Below are positions 7,829 to 16,983 of a DNA stretch of 64,000 nucleotides, in pieces (positions within the stretch are counted from its first letter, which is position 1; each line of letters opens with the position of its first letter). The DNA is from Cupriavidus pauculus (GTDB taxonomy: Bacteria > Pseudomonadota > Gammaproteobacteria > Burkholderiales > Burkholderiaceae). The translations under genes and the position numbers were made by a program. The stretch lies in contig NZ_BPUO01000007.1 of assembly GCF_022179805.1 (NCBI RefSeq), positions 1 through 64,000 of the forward strand. The letters run 5' to 3'. The notes beneath the pieces are model-generated. The model was not told the origin of the DNA, ran no database searches, and saw only the letters and a program-made list of their open reading frames with translations.

Positions 7829-8608
7829 ATGGCACGACCCCCAGGCGAACCGGCCGGCAAGGCACAGCGCGGCATCCAGAGCGTGGAGGTGGGCGGGCGC
7901 CTGTTGCGGGCTCTGGCCGATGCGCGCCGGCCGCTGGCCCTGGCCGAACTGGCCGCCGCCGCACAACTGGCGCCGGCCCAGGCCCACACCTATCTGGTCA
8001 GCCTGACGCGGCTCGGATTGATCAAGCGTGACCATTTCGATGGCGGCTACGAGCCCGGCCCGCTGGCGCTGCGGCTCGGCATGCTGCACCTCGACCACGA
8101 GCCGGCTTATCGCGCGGCCGTGCCCCGGGTGCAGGCGCTGGCCGCCGCCATCGGCTGCAACGTGGCCATCAGCCTGCCTACGCCGCAGGGGCCGACCATC
8201 GTCCACTACGCGTCGGCGGGCTCGCCGCTGCATGTGAACTTGCACGTGGGCACCGTGATGGCGCTGGCCACCACGGCCACGGGGCGCGCCTGCTGCGCGT
8301 TCCAGCCGGAGGCGTACTGGCTGCCGATCTGGCGCCAGCAGCAGGCCGGTGCGCCGACGGATGCCCTGCCGGCGTTCCGGACTCAGCTTGAAGACGCACG
8401 CCAACGCGGCATGGCGCGCAGCATCGATACGCCCAGCCCGGCCGTCAGCAGCCTGGCGATGCCGCTGATGGATGCCACCGGCGCGCTGCGGCTGGTGCTG
8501 ACCGCCATCGGCTCCACTGGCGCGATCGACGTAGACTGGCAGGGTCCGGTGGCAAACGCCATGCGCGCGGCGCTCGACGACATCGCGCGCGACATGGAGC
8601 CGGCATGA
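7829..8608 (+). CDS. IclR family transcriptional regulator (first of a tandem pair)
   Basis: The 259-residue protein has an N-terminal winged helix (about residues 10-72: GIQSVEVGGRLLRALADA... with the recognition helix near LAPAQAHTYLVSLTRLGLI) and a C-terminal IclR ligand-binding domain. Its last codons overlap the start of the next IclR gene by four bases (ATGA), so the pair is translationally coupled. It diverges from the MBL/hydroxylase operon, whose aromatic substrate or product may be the effector (inference). Confidence 0.87.
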   Translation: MARPPGEPAGKAQRGIQSVEVGGRLLRALADARRPLALAELAAAAQLAPAQAHTYLVSLTRLGLIKRDHFDGGYEPGPLALRLGMLHLDHEPAYRAAVPRVQALAAAIGCNVAISLPTPQGPTIVHYASAGSPLHVNLHVGTVMALATTATGRACCAFQPEAYWLPIWRQQQAGAPTDALPAFRTQLEDARQRGMARSIDTPSPAVSSLAMPLMDATGALRLVLTAIGSTGAIDVDWQGPVANAMRAALDDIARDMEPA

Positions 8609-9399
8609 GCGAATCCGAAGACAGCAAACCCCAGCGCGGTATCCAGTCGCTCGACAACACCGGCCAGTTGCTCGCCGCGCTGGCCGATGCCGGCCGTCCG
8701 CTCTCGCTGGGCGATCTGGCGCGTGCCGCCGGCATGGTGCCGGCCAAGGCGTTTCCGCATCTGGTCAGCCTGCAGAAGATCGGCCTGCTGGCGCGCAATG
8801 CCGATGGCGATTTCGAAGCCGGCGTGCTGGCGCTGGAAATGGGACTGATGGCGCTGCAGCGGCTGTCGCCCACACGCGAGGCAGAGCCCGAGGTGGTGGC
8901 GCTGGCGCATGCCACCGGGTTGTCGGTGGGCATGGCGGTACTGGGGCCGCTGGGCCCCACGGTGATCCGGCTGGAAGAAGCGTCGCGGCCCCAGCACGTC
9001 AGCTTGCGCGTGGGCACAGTGCTGTCGATGGTCAACACTGCGATCGGCCGGACGTTTGCCGCCCACCTGTCCGACGATGTACTGACGCAGGCGCTGGCGC
9101 AGGATGCGATCCGCATGGCCGGCGAGCCGGTGAACGCCGCATCACTGAACAAACACCTGCCGCGCTGGCGCCAGATCCGCGAGGCCGGTATCGATCACGC
9201 CGTGAGCCGGCCAGTGCCCGGCATCGACACGCTGGCCGCGCCGGTGTTCGACCACACCGGCGCGCTGGCGCTGGTGATCGCCGTGATGGGCAGCAGCGGC
9301 AGTTTCGACAGCGCGCTGGACAGCGATGTCGCGCAACGGGTGAAGCAGGCCGCGCGGCGCCTGTCGTGGCGCTTCGGCGCGCAGCCAGTCTCTACTTAA
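8605..9399 (+). CDS. IclR family transcriptional regulator (second of a tandem pair)
   Basis: The 264-residue protein is a clear paralogue of the gene before it: the same GIQSxxxxGxLLxALADAxRPLxLxxLAxAA pattern opens the helix-turn-helix, and the effector domain aligns along its length. It is translated by the ATGA overlap with the first regulator. Its stop shares TTAA with the convergent dehydrogenase gene. Two coupled IclR paralogues may form hetero-oligomers or sense related effectors; this is inference. Confidence 0.87.
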   Translation: MSESEDSKPQRGIQSLDNTGQLLAALADAGRPLSLGDLARAAGMVPAKAFPHLVSLQKIGLLARNADGDFEAGVLALEMGLMALQRLSPTREAEPEVVALAHATGLSVGMAVLGPLGPTVIRLEEASRPQHVSLRVGTVLSMVNTAIGRTFAAHLSDDVLTQALAQDAIRMAGEPVNAASLNKHLPRWRQIREAGIDHAVSRPVPGIDTLAAPVFDHTGALALVIAVMGSSGSFDSALDSDVAQRVKQAARRLSWRFGAQPVST

Positions 9400-10355
9400 T
9401 CCTGTTCAGCCAGCCACGCCCCCAGCGCTTCGGTCACGCCCTGCGCGAACGTGGCGAATACTGGTTCGCAAACAAAACCCATGTGCGGCGTGACCACGAC
9501 GTCGCGCCGATGGCGCAGCACGTGATCGGCCGGCACCGGTTCCGTATCGAACACGTCGAGCGCGGCCAGCGCGGGACGGCCCTGGTCCAGTGCGCTGGGC
9601 AGCGCCGCCATGTCGATCAGCGCCGAGCGCGACGTATTGACCAGGATCGCGTCGGGCCGCATCAGCGCCATGCGCCGGGCATCGATGAGCCGGCGCGTTT
9701 CGTCGGTCGGCACGAGGTGCAGGCTGACCACGCGTGACGTCTGCAGCAGTTCGTCCAGGCTAACGGACTCGGCCCCCTCCGTCGCCGCACGCTCGGGCGT
9801 CATATGCGGGCTCCAGGTCACCACTTCCATGCCGAACGCCTTGCCCACGCGCGCCACGCGCTTGCCGATCTCGCCCAGCCCCACCAGTCCAAGCCGCTGA
9901 CCGTGCAGCACGCCGGGCAGCGCGATGCTCTGGGTGGATCGCCAGCCGCCGGCCCGCATCGTCGCCATCTGGGCTTCGAGCTGGCGCGTGGCCGCCAGGA
10001 TCAGCGCCCACGTCATCTCGCAGGTGCTTTCCTTCGACGGACCCCAGTGGGTATTGGCCACCGGAATGCCGCGCGCCTTGAGCGTGTCGGTATCGAGCGT
10101 GTTGTTGCGTGTGCCGGTATAGACCACCAGCCGCAGCCGGGTGGCGAGGGCCAGCGTGGCGGCATCGAGCGGCGTGCGGTCGCGCACGAGCACCAGCACA
10201 TCGGTGCCTTGCAGCACGGCCGCCAGTGCGTGGCCGCGCAGCGGTTCGTGATGGAAGTCGACATCGGCCCGCGCTTGGATGGCGGACCAGTCCGCCAGGC
10301 GCGCCAGGGCGCGTTCGTAGTCGCCAAGGACCGTGATGCGGGGGCGGGCTGCCAT
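9396..10355 (-). CDS. D-2-hydroxyacid dehydrogenase family protein
   Basis: The 319-residue NAD(P)-dependent enzyme interconverts 2-keto acids and D-2-hydroxy acids. It shows the Rossmann GLGEIG (159-164) and the catalytic triad of the family: R242 in NTSRSALID, E271 in DVFDTEP and H290 in VVTPHMGF. A CGGAG site lies about seven bases before the start. It converges tail to tail on the second IclR gene, the two stop codons overlapping. Members of this type are often annotated as phosphoglycerate or hydroxypyruvate reductase-like; the actual substrate is not evident. Confidence 0.88.
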   Translation of the reverse strand: MAARPRITVLGDYERALARLADWSAIQARADVDFHHEPLRGHALAAVLQGTDVLVLVRDRTPLDAATLALATRLRLVVYTGTRNNTLDTDTLKARGIPVANTHWGPSKESTCEMTWALILAATRQLEAQMATMRAGGWRSTQSIALPGVLHGQRLGLVGLGEIGKRVARVGKAFGMEVVTWSPHMTPERAATEGAESVSLDELLQTSRVVSLHLVPTDETRRLIDARRMALMRPDAILVNTSRSALIDMAALPSALDQGRPALAALDVFDTEPVPADHVLRHRRDVVVTPHMGFVCEPVFATFAQGVTEALGAWLAEQD

Positions 10356-10467
10356 GTCTGTCTCCGGTTATCTCGCCAGGAGCAGCATCATCGCGGGAAC
10401 CGTCGCCGCTGTGAATTGCAAAGTTGCTTGCGATTGATGCATTGGCTGCATCAACCTGGCGCGCCAC

Positions 10468-12201
10468 TTACTCGTCCGGCTTGCGCCCCGTGCTTTCCAG
10501 GTAAGCGTCCACGGCACTGCCCACCGTCGGATGGAAGCGATCGTTGCTGAACACCTCGGTCAGCTCGAAGCGCCGCAGCTTGTCGCGCACCGGGTCCTTC
10601 ATCTCGGCGAAATGCAGGGCGATGCCCTGCGCGGCCAGGTTCTGGCTCAGCTCGCGCAGCATGTCGGCGGACGTCACATCGACGCTGGTCACCGGCTCGG
10701 CCGCCACCACCACGCGCCGCACCGGCGTGGGCGCCGCCTCCACGGCCTCGGTCAGCCGCTGCTGGAACAGTTCGGCATTGGCAAAGAACAGCGGCGCGTC
10801 CCAGCGGAACAGCACCAGCCCGTCGTGCTGCGCCGCATGCGGGTAGCGCTTCAGGTCGTGGTAGCCGCGCAGGCCCGGCACCCGGCCCAGCACCGCGAAA
10901 TGCGGGCGCCAGCCGTCCCACAGGAACTCGATCACGGCGATAACCACGGCCAGGCAGATACCGGGAATCGTCCCGAACACCGCCACGGCCACGAAGCACA
11001 GCATCGACAGCCAGAACTCCCATTGCTGGATGCGGTAGATGCGATGCAGGTCCTTGAACTCGAACAGGCCGATGGCCGCGGCGATGACCACGGCGGCCAG
11101 CGCGCTGTTGGGCAGGTAGCGCAGCAGGTTGGGTGCCACCAGCAGCAACGCCGCCACGGCAAGGGCGCCGACCACGCCGGTCAACTGCGTACGTGCGCCG
11201 GCTGCCTCGGCCACCGGCGTACGCGACGCGCTGCTGCTGATCGGAAAGCCCTGGAAGAACCCCGCCGCCAGGTTGGCCACGCCCAGCCCCACCATCTCCT
11301 GGTTCGGGTCCACGCGCGTATGCGTGCGCGCGGCGTACGTGCGCGACAGCACGCTGGTATCGGCAAAGGCGATCAGCGCCACGGCGCAACCGCCGAGCAC
11401 GATCCTGACCAGATCCGCGCCGCTAAGCCACGGTATCGCGAACGCGGGCAGCCCCTGCGGAATCTCGCCCAGCACCTTCACGCCCTGGGCGTCGAGCCGG
11501 AACACGCTGACCGCCAGCGTGGCCAGGATCACCGCGATCAGGATGCCCGGCACGCGCTCGAAGCGCTTGAGCGCCAGGATCACAACCAGGCTGGCCAGCC
11601 CGACCCCGAAGCTGTACCAGTTGGTCTGGCCCGCCGCGATCTTCTGCGCCAGTTGCCATAGCTCGCGCAGCGGCCCGGCGTCGTCGATGGAAATCGCGAA
11701 CAGCTTGGGGAGCTGGCTCACCAGCACCGTGAGCGCGATGCCGTTCATGTAGCCGTAGCGGATCGGCTTCGACAGCAGTTCGGTGATGAAGCCCAGCCGC
11801 AGCAGACCCAGCACGATGCAGAACAGGCCCGCGACGATGGCCATCAGGCTGGCCGTGGCCACGGCGCGCATGGGGTCACCGGCGGACATCGTCAGTACCA
11901 CCGCCAGGATCGGTGCCGCCAGCGCGGAATCGGGCCCCAGCACCAGGATGCGGCTGGGCCCGAACAGCGCGTAGGCCAGCAGCGGGATGATCGTGGCGTA
12001 GAGCCCGTACACGCCGGGCACGCCGGATGCCTCGGCATAGGCAATGCCAACCGGCACCAGCATCGTGGTCAGCACCAGCCCGGCCGCCAGGTCGCGCGGC
12101 AGCCACGCGGCCTGGTACGACTTGAGTACGGCCAGCCCGGGCAGCCAGCGCAGCCAATGCGGGGGGGATGGTCGGGCAGGAGTAGGCGTGGTGGATGCCA
12201 T
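10468..12201 (-). CDS. SulP-family anion transporter with STAS domain
   Basis: The 577-residue inner-membrane protein has the SulP core (about residues 20-430, with many hydrophobic segments and the early motif GLYATIIPLLAYALFGPSR) followed by a cytoplasmic STAS domain (about 450-560). The family takes up sulfate, bicarbonate or dicarboxylates, usually with H+ or Na+. No carbonic anhydrase or sulfate-assimilation gene is adjacent, so the substrate is open. It diverges from the cytochrome P460 gene across about 200 bases. Confidence 0.9.
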   Translation of the reverse strand: MASTTPTPARPSPPHWLRWLPGLAVLKSYQAAWLPRDLAAGLVLTTMLVPVGIAYAEASGVPGVYGLYATIIPLLAYALFGPSRILVLGPDSALAAPILAVVLTMSAGDPMRAVATASLMAIVAGLFCIVLGLLRLGFITELLSKPIRYGYMNGIALTVLVSQLPKLFAISIDDAGPLRELWQLAQKIAAGQTNWYSFGVGLASLVVILALKRFERVPGILIAVILATLAVSVFRLDAQGVKVLGEIPQGLPAFAIPWLSGADLVRIVLGGCAVALIAFADTSVLSRTYAARTHTRVDPNQEMVGLGVANLAAGFFQGFPISSSASRTPVAEAAGARTQLTGVVGALAVAALLLVAPNLLRYLPNSALAAVVIAAAIGLFEFKDLHRIYRIQQWEFWLSMLCFVAVAVFGTIPGICLAVVIAVIEFLWDGWRPHFAVLGRVPGLRGYHDLKRYPHAAQHDGLVLFRWDAPLFFANAELFQQRLTEAVEAAPTPVRRVVVAAEPVTSVDVTSADMLRELSQNLAAQGIALHFAEMKDPVRDKLRRFELTEVFSNDRFHPTVGSAVDAYLESTGRKPDE

Positions 12202-12399
12202 CGGACGCTTCGTCTATGGGTCTTTTACTGGAGGTAACGCCGGCATTCGGTGTGATTCAGCATAGGTCCCGGCAGCATGGATTCAAGCCTCCCGATGCGG
12301 CGAACGCGAAATCCTTGTCGCTGTACAAAATCGCCCACGCCCGGCTGGCGCCATGCTTCATGCATCACAACATGCGCCGCGAAGCGCCAGGAGAAAGCG

Positions 12400-12969
12400 A
12401 TGACGCGAGTCATGACGAAGTGGATAGCGGCGATGGCCGTGCTGGCCGCAATGGCCGGAACGAGCGCGCCGATGGCGTACGCCGCGCCCCCTGCCCCCGC
12501 CGCGCCTGCCCCCGCCGAAGGCGTGGCACCGAATGGCGTCACGATTCCGCCCGGCTTCCGCGACTGGAAGCTCGTCACCGTGGCGCGCGAGGAAGGCAAG
12601 AACGACGACATCCGCGCCATCCTGGGTAACGACGTGGCCATCCGCGCGATGCAGCTGGGCAAGTACCCACTGCCCGACGGCACGGTGCTGGCCCGGTTGG
12701 CGTGGAGCTATTCCCCGCTGGAGGAAAGCGCCGCCGCGTTCGGCAAGGCCCAGTCGCATGTGGCCGGGCACGAGAAGAACGGCGTGCAGTTCATGGTCAA
12801 GGATTCTGTGAAGTACGCCTCCACGGGCGGCTGGGGCTATGCCGAGTTCGACAGCGGCAAGCCGGCCGGCAACCCGCAAGCGTGTTTCGCGTGCCACACC
12901 GTGGTGAAGAACCGCGACTACGTGTTCAACCGCTTCGCCACGGTGGACACCGGCGGCATCGGCCAGTAA
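12400..12969 (+). CDS. cytochrome P460 family protein
   Basis: The 189-residue periplasmic c-type haem protein has a signal peptide (about residues 1-29, ending MAYAAP), a Pro/Ala linker, then the P460 domain with the haem-attachment motif C162-F-A-C165-H166 near the C-terminus. Cytochromes P460 oxidise hydroxylamine or nitric oxide and often occur in non-nitrifiers as detoxification proteins. The start was chosen because of AGGAG eight bases upstream and the signal peptide that follows. It is a single gene; its stop lies about ten bases from the convergent permease gene. Confidence 0.88.
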   Translation: MTRVMTKWIAAMAVLAAMAGTSAPMAYAAPPAPAAPAPAEGVAPNGVTIPPGFRDWKLVTVAREEGKNDDIRAILGNDVAIRAMQLGKYPLPDGTVLARLAWSYSPLEESAAAFGKAQSHVAGHEKNGVQFMVKDSVKYASTGGWGYAEFDSGKPAGNPQACFACHTVVKNRDYVFNRFATVDTGGIGQ

Positions 12970-12978
12970 GCCAGCGCG

Positions 12979-13788
12979 CTACTTGACGCCGGCCTGCATG
13001 AACGACTGCATGAACTGGCGCTGGAACAGCAGGAAGGCCAGCACCAGCGGCCCCACGCACAGCAGCGTGCCGGCCGACAGCACGCCCCAGTCGACGCCGG
13101 TCTCCGGCGCCGCGAACAGCGCCATGCCCACCGTCACCGGCCGGCTGGCCTCGGTCTGCGTGGCCACCAGCGGCCACAGGAAGTTGTTCCAGTGGTAGCT
13201 GATGGACACCAGCGCATAGGCCAGGTAAGTCGGCCGCGCCAGCGGCACGTACACCTTGAGCAGGATGCCCAGCCGCCCCACCCCTTCGATGCGCGCGGCG
13301 TCCTCCAGCTCCTGCGGCACGGTCATGAAGGTCTGTCGCAGCAGGAAGATGCCAAACGCGCTAGCCACATAGGGCAGCGCCACGCCCAGCCAGGTATCGA
13401 CCTGCCCTAGTTGCGCGATGGTCAGGTAGTTCTCGGTGATCAGCACCTCCGGCATCACCATCAGCTGCAGCAGCACCAGCCCGAAGACCACGTTGCGCCC
13501 GGAGAAGCGCATGCGCGCCAGCGCAAACCCGGCCAGCGTGCATACCGTCAGTTGCAGCACCAGCAGCAGCGTGACGATGCAGACCGTGTTGACGAGGTAG
13601 CGCGCGAACGGCGCCACGCGCCACGCCTGCGGGAAGTTGTCGAGGCCCCACGGCGTCTGCAGGCTCAGCCGCATGGCTTCGCCGCCGGGGTGAAACGCGC
13701 CCCAGCACAGCAGCAGCAATGGCGAGATCCACAGCAGCCCGGCCACGATGCCGGCAACGGGAAGCAAGGCGGTGCGAAGCATGGTCAT
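12979..13788 (-). CDS. carbohydrate ABC transporter permease (UgpE/MalG type)
   Basis: The 269-residue inner-membrane permease has a TMD of about six helices and the cytoplasmic EAA loop (LEDAARIEGVGRLGILLKVY) that docks the ATPase. It is the last gene of the regulator-ATPase-binding protein-permease-permease operon. The start at 13788 overlaps the stop of the preceding permease by ATGA. Family assignment points to glycerol-3-phosphate or a sugar as substrate. Confidence 0.88.
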   Translation of the reverse strand: MTMLRTALLPVAGIVAGLLWISPLLLLCWGAFHPGGEAMRLSLQTPWGLDNFPQAWRVAPFARYLVNTVCIVTLLLVLQLTVCTLAGFALARMRFSGRNVVFGLVLLQLMVMPEVLITENYLTIAQLGQVDTWLGVALPYVASAFGIFLLRQTFMTVPQELEDAARIEGVGRLGILLKVYVPLARPTYLAYALVSISYHWNNFLWPLVATQTEASRPVTVGMALFAAPETGVDWGVLSAGTLLCVGPLVLAFLLFQRQFMQSFMQAGVK

Positions 13789-14657
13789 CGGTAGTGGACG
13801 CGATTGCGCGACAGCCAGAACTGGATGGCCGAGCACAGGCCCAGCAGCGCCAGCAGCACCACGGTCAGCGTGCCGGCATAGTTCGCATCCTGGAACTTGA
13901 ACGCGATTTCGTACAGGTAGTAAAGCAGCAGCGTGCTGGCGTTGTTAGGCCCGCCGCGCGTGAGCACGAACAGGTGATCGATCAGCTTGAACGCATTGAT
14001 CAGCGCGTTGACCACCACGAACAGCGTGGTCGGCGCCAGCAGCGGCAGCACCACATGACGCAGGCGGTACCAGGCCGACGGCGACTCCAGCCGCGCCGCG
14101 TCGAGCTGCTCGGTGGAGATGGACTGCAGCGCGGCCAGGTAGAAGATCATGAAGAAGCCGGCTTCCTTCCAGATGGTGACCACCATCAGCGCGGGCAGCA
14201 CGGTATCGGTATCGCCCAGCCAGTTGCGCCCGGCGATGCCCGCCCAGGCCAGCCCCCGGTTCAGCAGGCCGATGTCGGGCGCATAGAAGAACAGCCAGAC
14301 GTTGGCCGCGGCCACCATCGGCAGCATCGTCGGCGTAAAGAACGCCAGGCGCAGCAGGCCGCGCCCGGCAAAGCGCCGGTTGACCCACAGCGCCATGGCC
14401 AGCGCCAGCACCACCGACACCGGCACGGTCACCAGCGCATACCAGAGGTTGTTGCGCAGGGCCTGGCGGAAGACCGGATCGTCGAGCAGCGCCACGAAGT
14501 TGTCGAAGCCCGCGAACGCCGGTGGAACGCCGGGCGCCTGCATCTGCACGCTGTGCCACAGGCTGCCGACGATCGGCCAGTACGTGAAGCCGGCCAGCAG
14601 CACCAGCGCCGGCAGCAACATCAGCCAGGCTTGCGCGGTCGGCTTCATCGTCATCAA
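13785..14657 (-). CDS. carbohydrate ABC transporter permease (UgpA/MalF type)
   Basis: The 290-residue inner-membrane permease is partner of the downstream permease. It has six hydrophobic segments and the EAA-like loop LDAARLESPSAWYRLRHVVLPLL. Its start codon overlaps the binding-protein stop (ATGA), indicating translational coupling. With its partner it forms the channel of the import complex. Confidence 0.88.
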   Translation of the reverse strand: MMTMKPTAQAWLMLLPALVLLAGFTYWPIVGSLWHSVQMQAPGVPPAFAGFDNFVALLDDPVFRQALRNNLWYALVTVPVSVVLALAMALWVNRRFAGRGLLRLAFFTPTMLPMVAAANVWLFFYAPDIGLLNRGLAWAGIAGRNWLGDTDTVLPALMVVTIWKEAGFFMIFYLAALQSISTEQLDAARLESPSAWYRLRHVVLPLLAPTTLFVVVNALINAFKLIDHLFVLTRGGPNNASTLLLYYLYEIAFKFQDANYAGTLTVVLLALLGLCSAIQFWLSRNRVHYR

Positions 14658-15940
14658 CGCTGGTACGGCTTCAGCACGCGCTCGGCCTGCGCCTGCGCGC
14701 CGGTGAGCGCAGCCTTCGGCTCCTGCTGGCCGGCGATGGCCGACTGCAGCGCATCTTCCAGCAGCTTGCGCACGCGGCCAGCCTGGTGCGTCGACAGCTC
14801 GGCGGTGGCCACCGACAGTTGATCGCGCGCCACCAGCGACTGCGGCACCTTGGCGGCGTAGTCCTTCAGCGTCGGGGTTTCGTAGCTAGCCGGGCTCACG
14901 CCCATGTAGCCGGTGGCCACGCTCCACTGCGCCGAACGCTCGGGGGCGGTCAGGAACTTGACCAGGCGGAACGACGCGCGCTGCTCGGCATCGCTGCCGC
15001 TCTTGAACAGGTAGAAGTTGCCGCCGCCGGTGGGCGAGCCCGGTTCGGTGTTGCCGGGCAGCGGTGCCACGCCGACGTCAAACTTCGCGTCCTTGAGCAC
15101 GGCCGTCAGGTTGCCCGTGGAATGCCACATCATCGCGGTCTTGCCCTCGACGAAGTTCTGGCGCAGCGTGCCCCACTCGATCAGGCCCTTCGGGCTCACG
15201 CCGTCCTTCGACAGCGACGTCCAGTACTCCAGTGCCTGCACGGCCTTGGGGCTGTCGAACGTAGTACGCGTGCCGGCCGCGTTCATCAGCGTCTGGCCAT
15301 TCTGCTTGGTCAGCGCGCCGAACATCCAGTAGGCGTAGCCCGTGGACGGGATCATCACGCCCCAGCGGCTGGTGTTGGCGCCGTCGCGCTTGACCAGCTT
15401 CTCGGCGGCCTCGCGCATCTCGGTCCACGTGCGCGGCGGCTTGTCGGCGTTCAGGCCGGCCTGGCGGAACGCGTCCTTGTTGTAGAACATCACGATGGTC
15501 GAGCGCTGGAACGGGATACCCCAGGTCTTGCCATCGGCGCGGCCGTTGTCCATCAGGCCCGGATAGAAGCTCTGCAGCCACGCCTTGTCCTCGGGCGTGG
15601 TGGCAAAGTCATCGAACGGGCGGATCACGCCCAGGTCCTTCAGTTCGTGCAGGTCGATCGAGAACAGCACCGACGTCTGCACCGGCGTGCCGGCCTTGAG
15701 TGCGGCCAGCGCCTTGGTGCGCGCGTCGTCGTAGTTGCCCGCGTAGATCGCATTGACCTTGACGTCGGGGTTGGCCTGCTCGAACTCACCGACCAGCTTG
15801 TCCACCACCTGCGTCAGCGGACCGCCCACCGACACCGGGTAGTACATCGTGACCTGCGTCTGTGCGGCCATGGCCGCCAGAGACGTGAAGCAACCGAGGG
15901 TGCCGAGCGCGACGGCCAGGCATCGGGTCTTGAACGACAT
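14654..15940 (-). CDS. extracellular solute-binding protein (UgpB-like)
   Basis: The 428-residue protein has a signal peptide (about residues 1-25, ending AAMAAQ) and a family 1 binding-protein fold. Features shared with UgpB include VTMYYPVSVGGPLTQVVDKLV near the mature N-terminus, YAGNYDD, the GIPFQRST segment and GGGNFYLFKS. It probably captures sn-glycerol-3-phosphate or a related phosphodiester in the periplasm. It is third in the operon, after the ATPase, and overlaps the permease start. The GlpR-like regulator in the operon supports the glycerol-phosphate assignment. Confidence 0.86.
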   Translation of the reverse strand: MSFKTRCLAVALGTLGCFTSLAAMAAQTQVTMYYPVSVGGPLTQVVDKLVGEFEQANPDVKVNAIYAGNYDDARTKALAALKAGTPVQTSVLFSIDLHELKDLGVIRPFDDFATTPEDKAWLQSFYPGLMDNGRADGKTWGIPFQRSTIVMFYNKDAFRQAGLNADKPPRTWTEMREAAEKLVKRDGANTSRWGVMIPSTGYAYWMFGALTKQNGQTLMNAAGTRTTFDSPKAVQALEYWTSLSKDGVSPKGLIEWGTLRQNFVEGKTAMMWHSTGNLTAVLKDAKFDVGVAPLPGNTEPGSPTGGGNFYLFKSGSDAEQRASFRLVKFLTAPERSAQWSVATGYMGVSPASYETPTLKDYAAKVPQSLVARDQLSVATAELSTHQAGRVRKLLEDALQSAIAGQQEPKAALTGAQAQAERVLKPYQR

Positions 15941-15960
15941 GAACGCTCCTTAAGGTATAG

Positions 15961-16977
15961 TCAGGGCAATACGACAGGGGAATCGGATACGGATGCGGGT
16001 ACTGCTACGTCTGTGTCCGCGATGGCGAAACGGTGCTCGCGCTCGGCCGGCCAGCGCAGCATCAGCGTGGCGCCCGGCGCCGGCGCGACGCGCCCCGGGT
16101 GCCGCACCAGCATCGGCTGCCCGTGCAGGCGCACTTCGATCAGCGTGTCGGCGCCGTGGTATTCGGTGCGCACCACCTCCGCGCGATGCTCGCCATCGAG
16201 TTCGATATGTTCGGGACGCACGCCCAGCCACCCCGCCTCGCCCGGCATGCGGATCAGGTTCATCGGCGGCTGGCCGATAAAGCGCGCCACCACCGGCATG
16301 GCCGGCTGCTCGTACAGTTGCGTCGGGGTACCAGTCTGCGCAATGCGGCCCTGGTGCATCAGCACGATGCGGTCGGCCATGCTCATGGCTTCCACCTGGT
16401 CGTGCGTGACATAGACCACGGTCAGGCCCAGTTGCTGCTGCAGCTTGCGCAGTTCGGCGCGCATCTCGGCACGCAACTGCGCGTCGAGGTTCGACAGCGG
16501 TTCGTCCATCAGGCACACCGGATGCTGCGACACGATGGCCCGCGCCAGCGCCACGCGCTGCTTCTGTCCGCCCGACAATGCGGCCGGCTTGCGCGCCAGC
16601 AGCGCGCCCAGGCCCAGCAGGTCGGCGGTGTGTTGCAGCCGGCGCGCCTGCTCGTCGCGCGGCACCTTGCGCGCGCGCAGGCCGAACACGATGTTGTCCG
16701 CCACGCTCAGGTGCGGGAACAGCGCATACGACTGGAACACCATGCTCAGCATGCGCTGCGCGGGTTCCAGTGCGGTCACGTCGCGGCCGTCCAGGTGGAT
16801 GCGGCCGTCGCTGGGCCGGTCCAGCCCGGCGATCAGCCGCAGCAGCGTGGTCTTGCCACATCCGGACGCGCCCAGCAGCGCGATGAATTCGCCGCGTTCG
16901 ATATCGAGATCGATACCGCGCAGCACCGTCTGGTCACCAAAGCGCTGCTGCAGCCGTTCGAGTCGCAGGTAGGCCAT
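15961..16977 (-). CDS. ABC transporter ATP-binding protein (UgpC/MalK type)
   Basis: The 338-residue ATPase has Walker A GASGCGKT (36-43), Q-loop VFQSYALFPHL (about 80-90), signature LSGGQ (134-138), Walker B LMDEP (D158, E159), H-loop YVTHDQ and a C-terminal OB-like (TOBE) domain from about residue 235, typical of the MalK/UgpC group. It is second in the operon after the GlpR-like regulator with a seven-base gap. It energises import by the two permeases. Confidence 0.9.
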   Translation of the reverse strand: MAYLRLERLQQRFGDQTVLRGIDLDIERGEFIALLGASGCGKTTLLRLIAGLDRPSDGRIHLDGRDVTALEPAQRMLSMVFQSYALFPHLSVADNIVFGLRARKVPRDEQARRLQHTADLLGLGALLARKPAALSGGQKQRVALARAIVSQHPVCLMDEPLSNLDAQLRAEMRAELRKLQQQLGLTVVYVTHDQVEAMSMADRIVLMHQGRIAQTGTPTQLYEQPAMPVVARFIGQPPMNLIRMPGEAGWLGVRPEHIELDGEHRAEVVRTEYHGADTLIEVRLHGQPMLVRHPGRVAPAPGATLMLRWPAEREHRFAIADTDVAVPASVSDSPVVLP

Positions 16978-16983
16978 GGCGGG

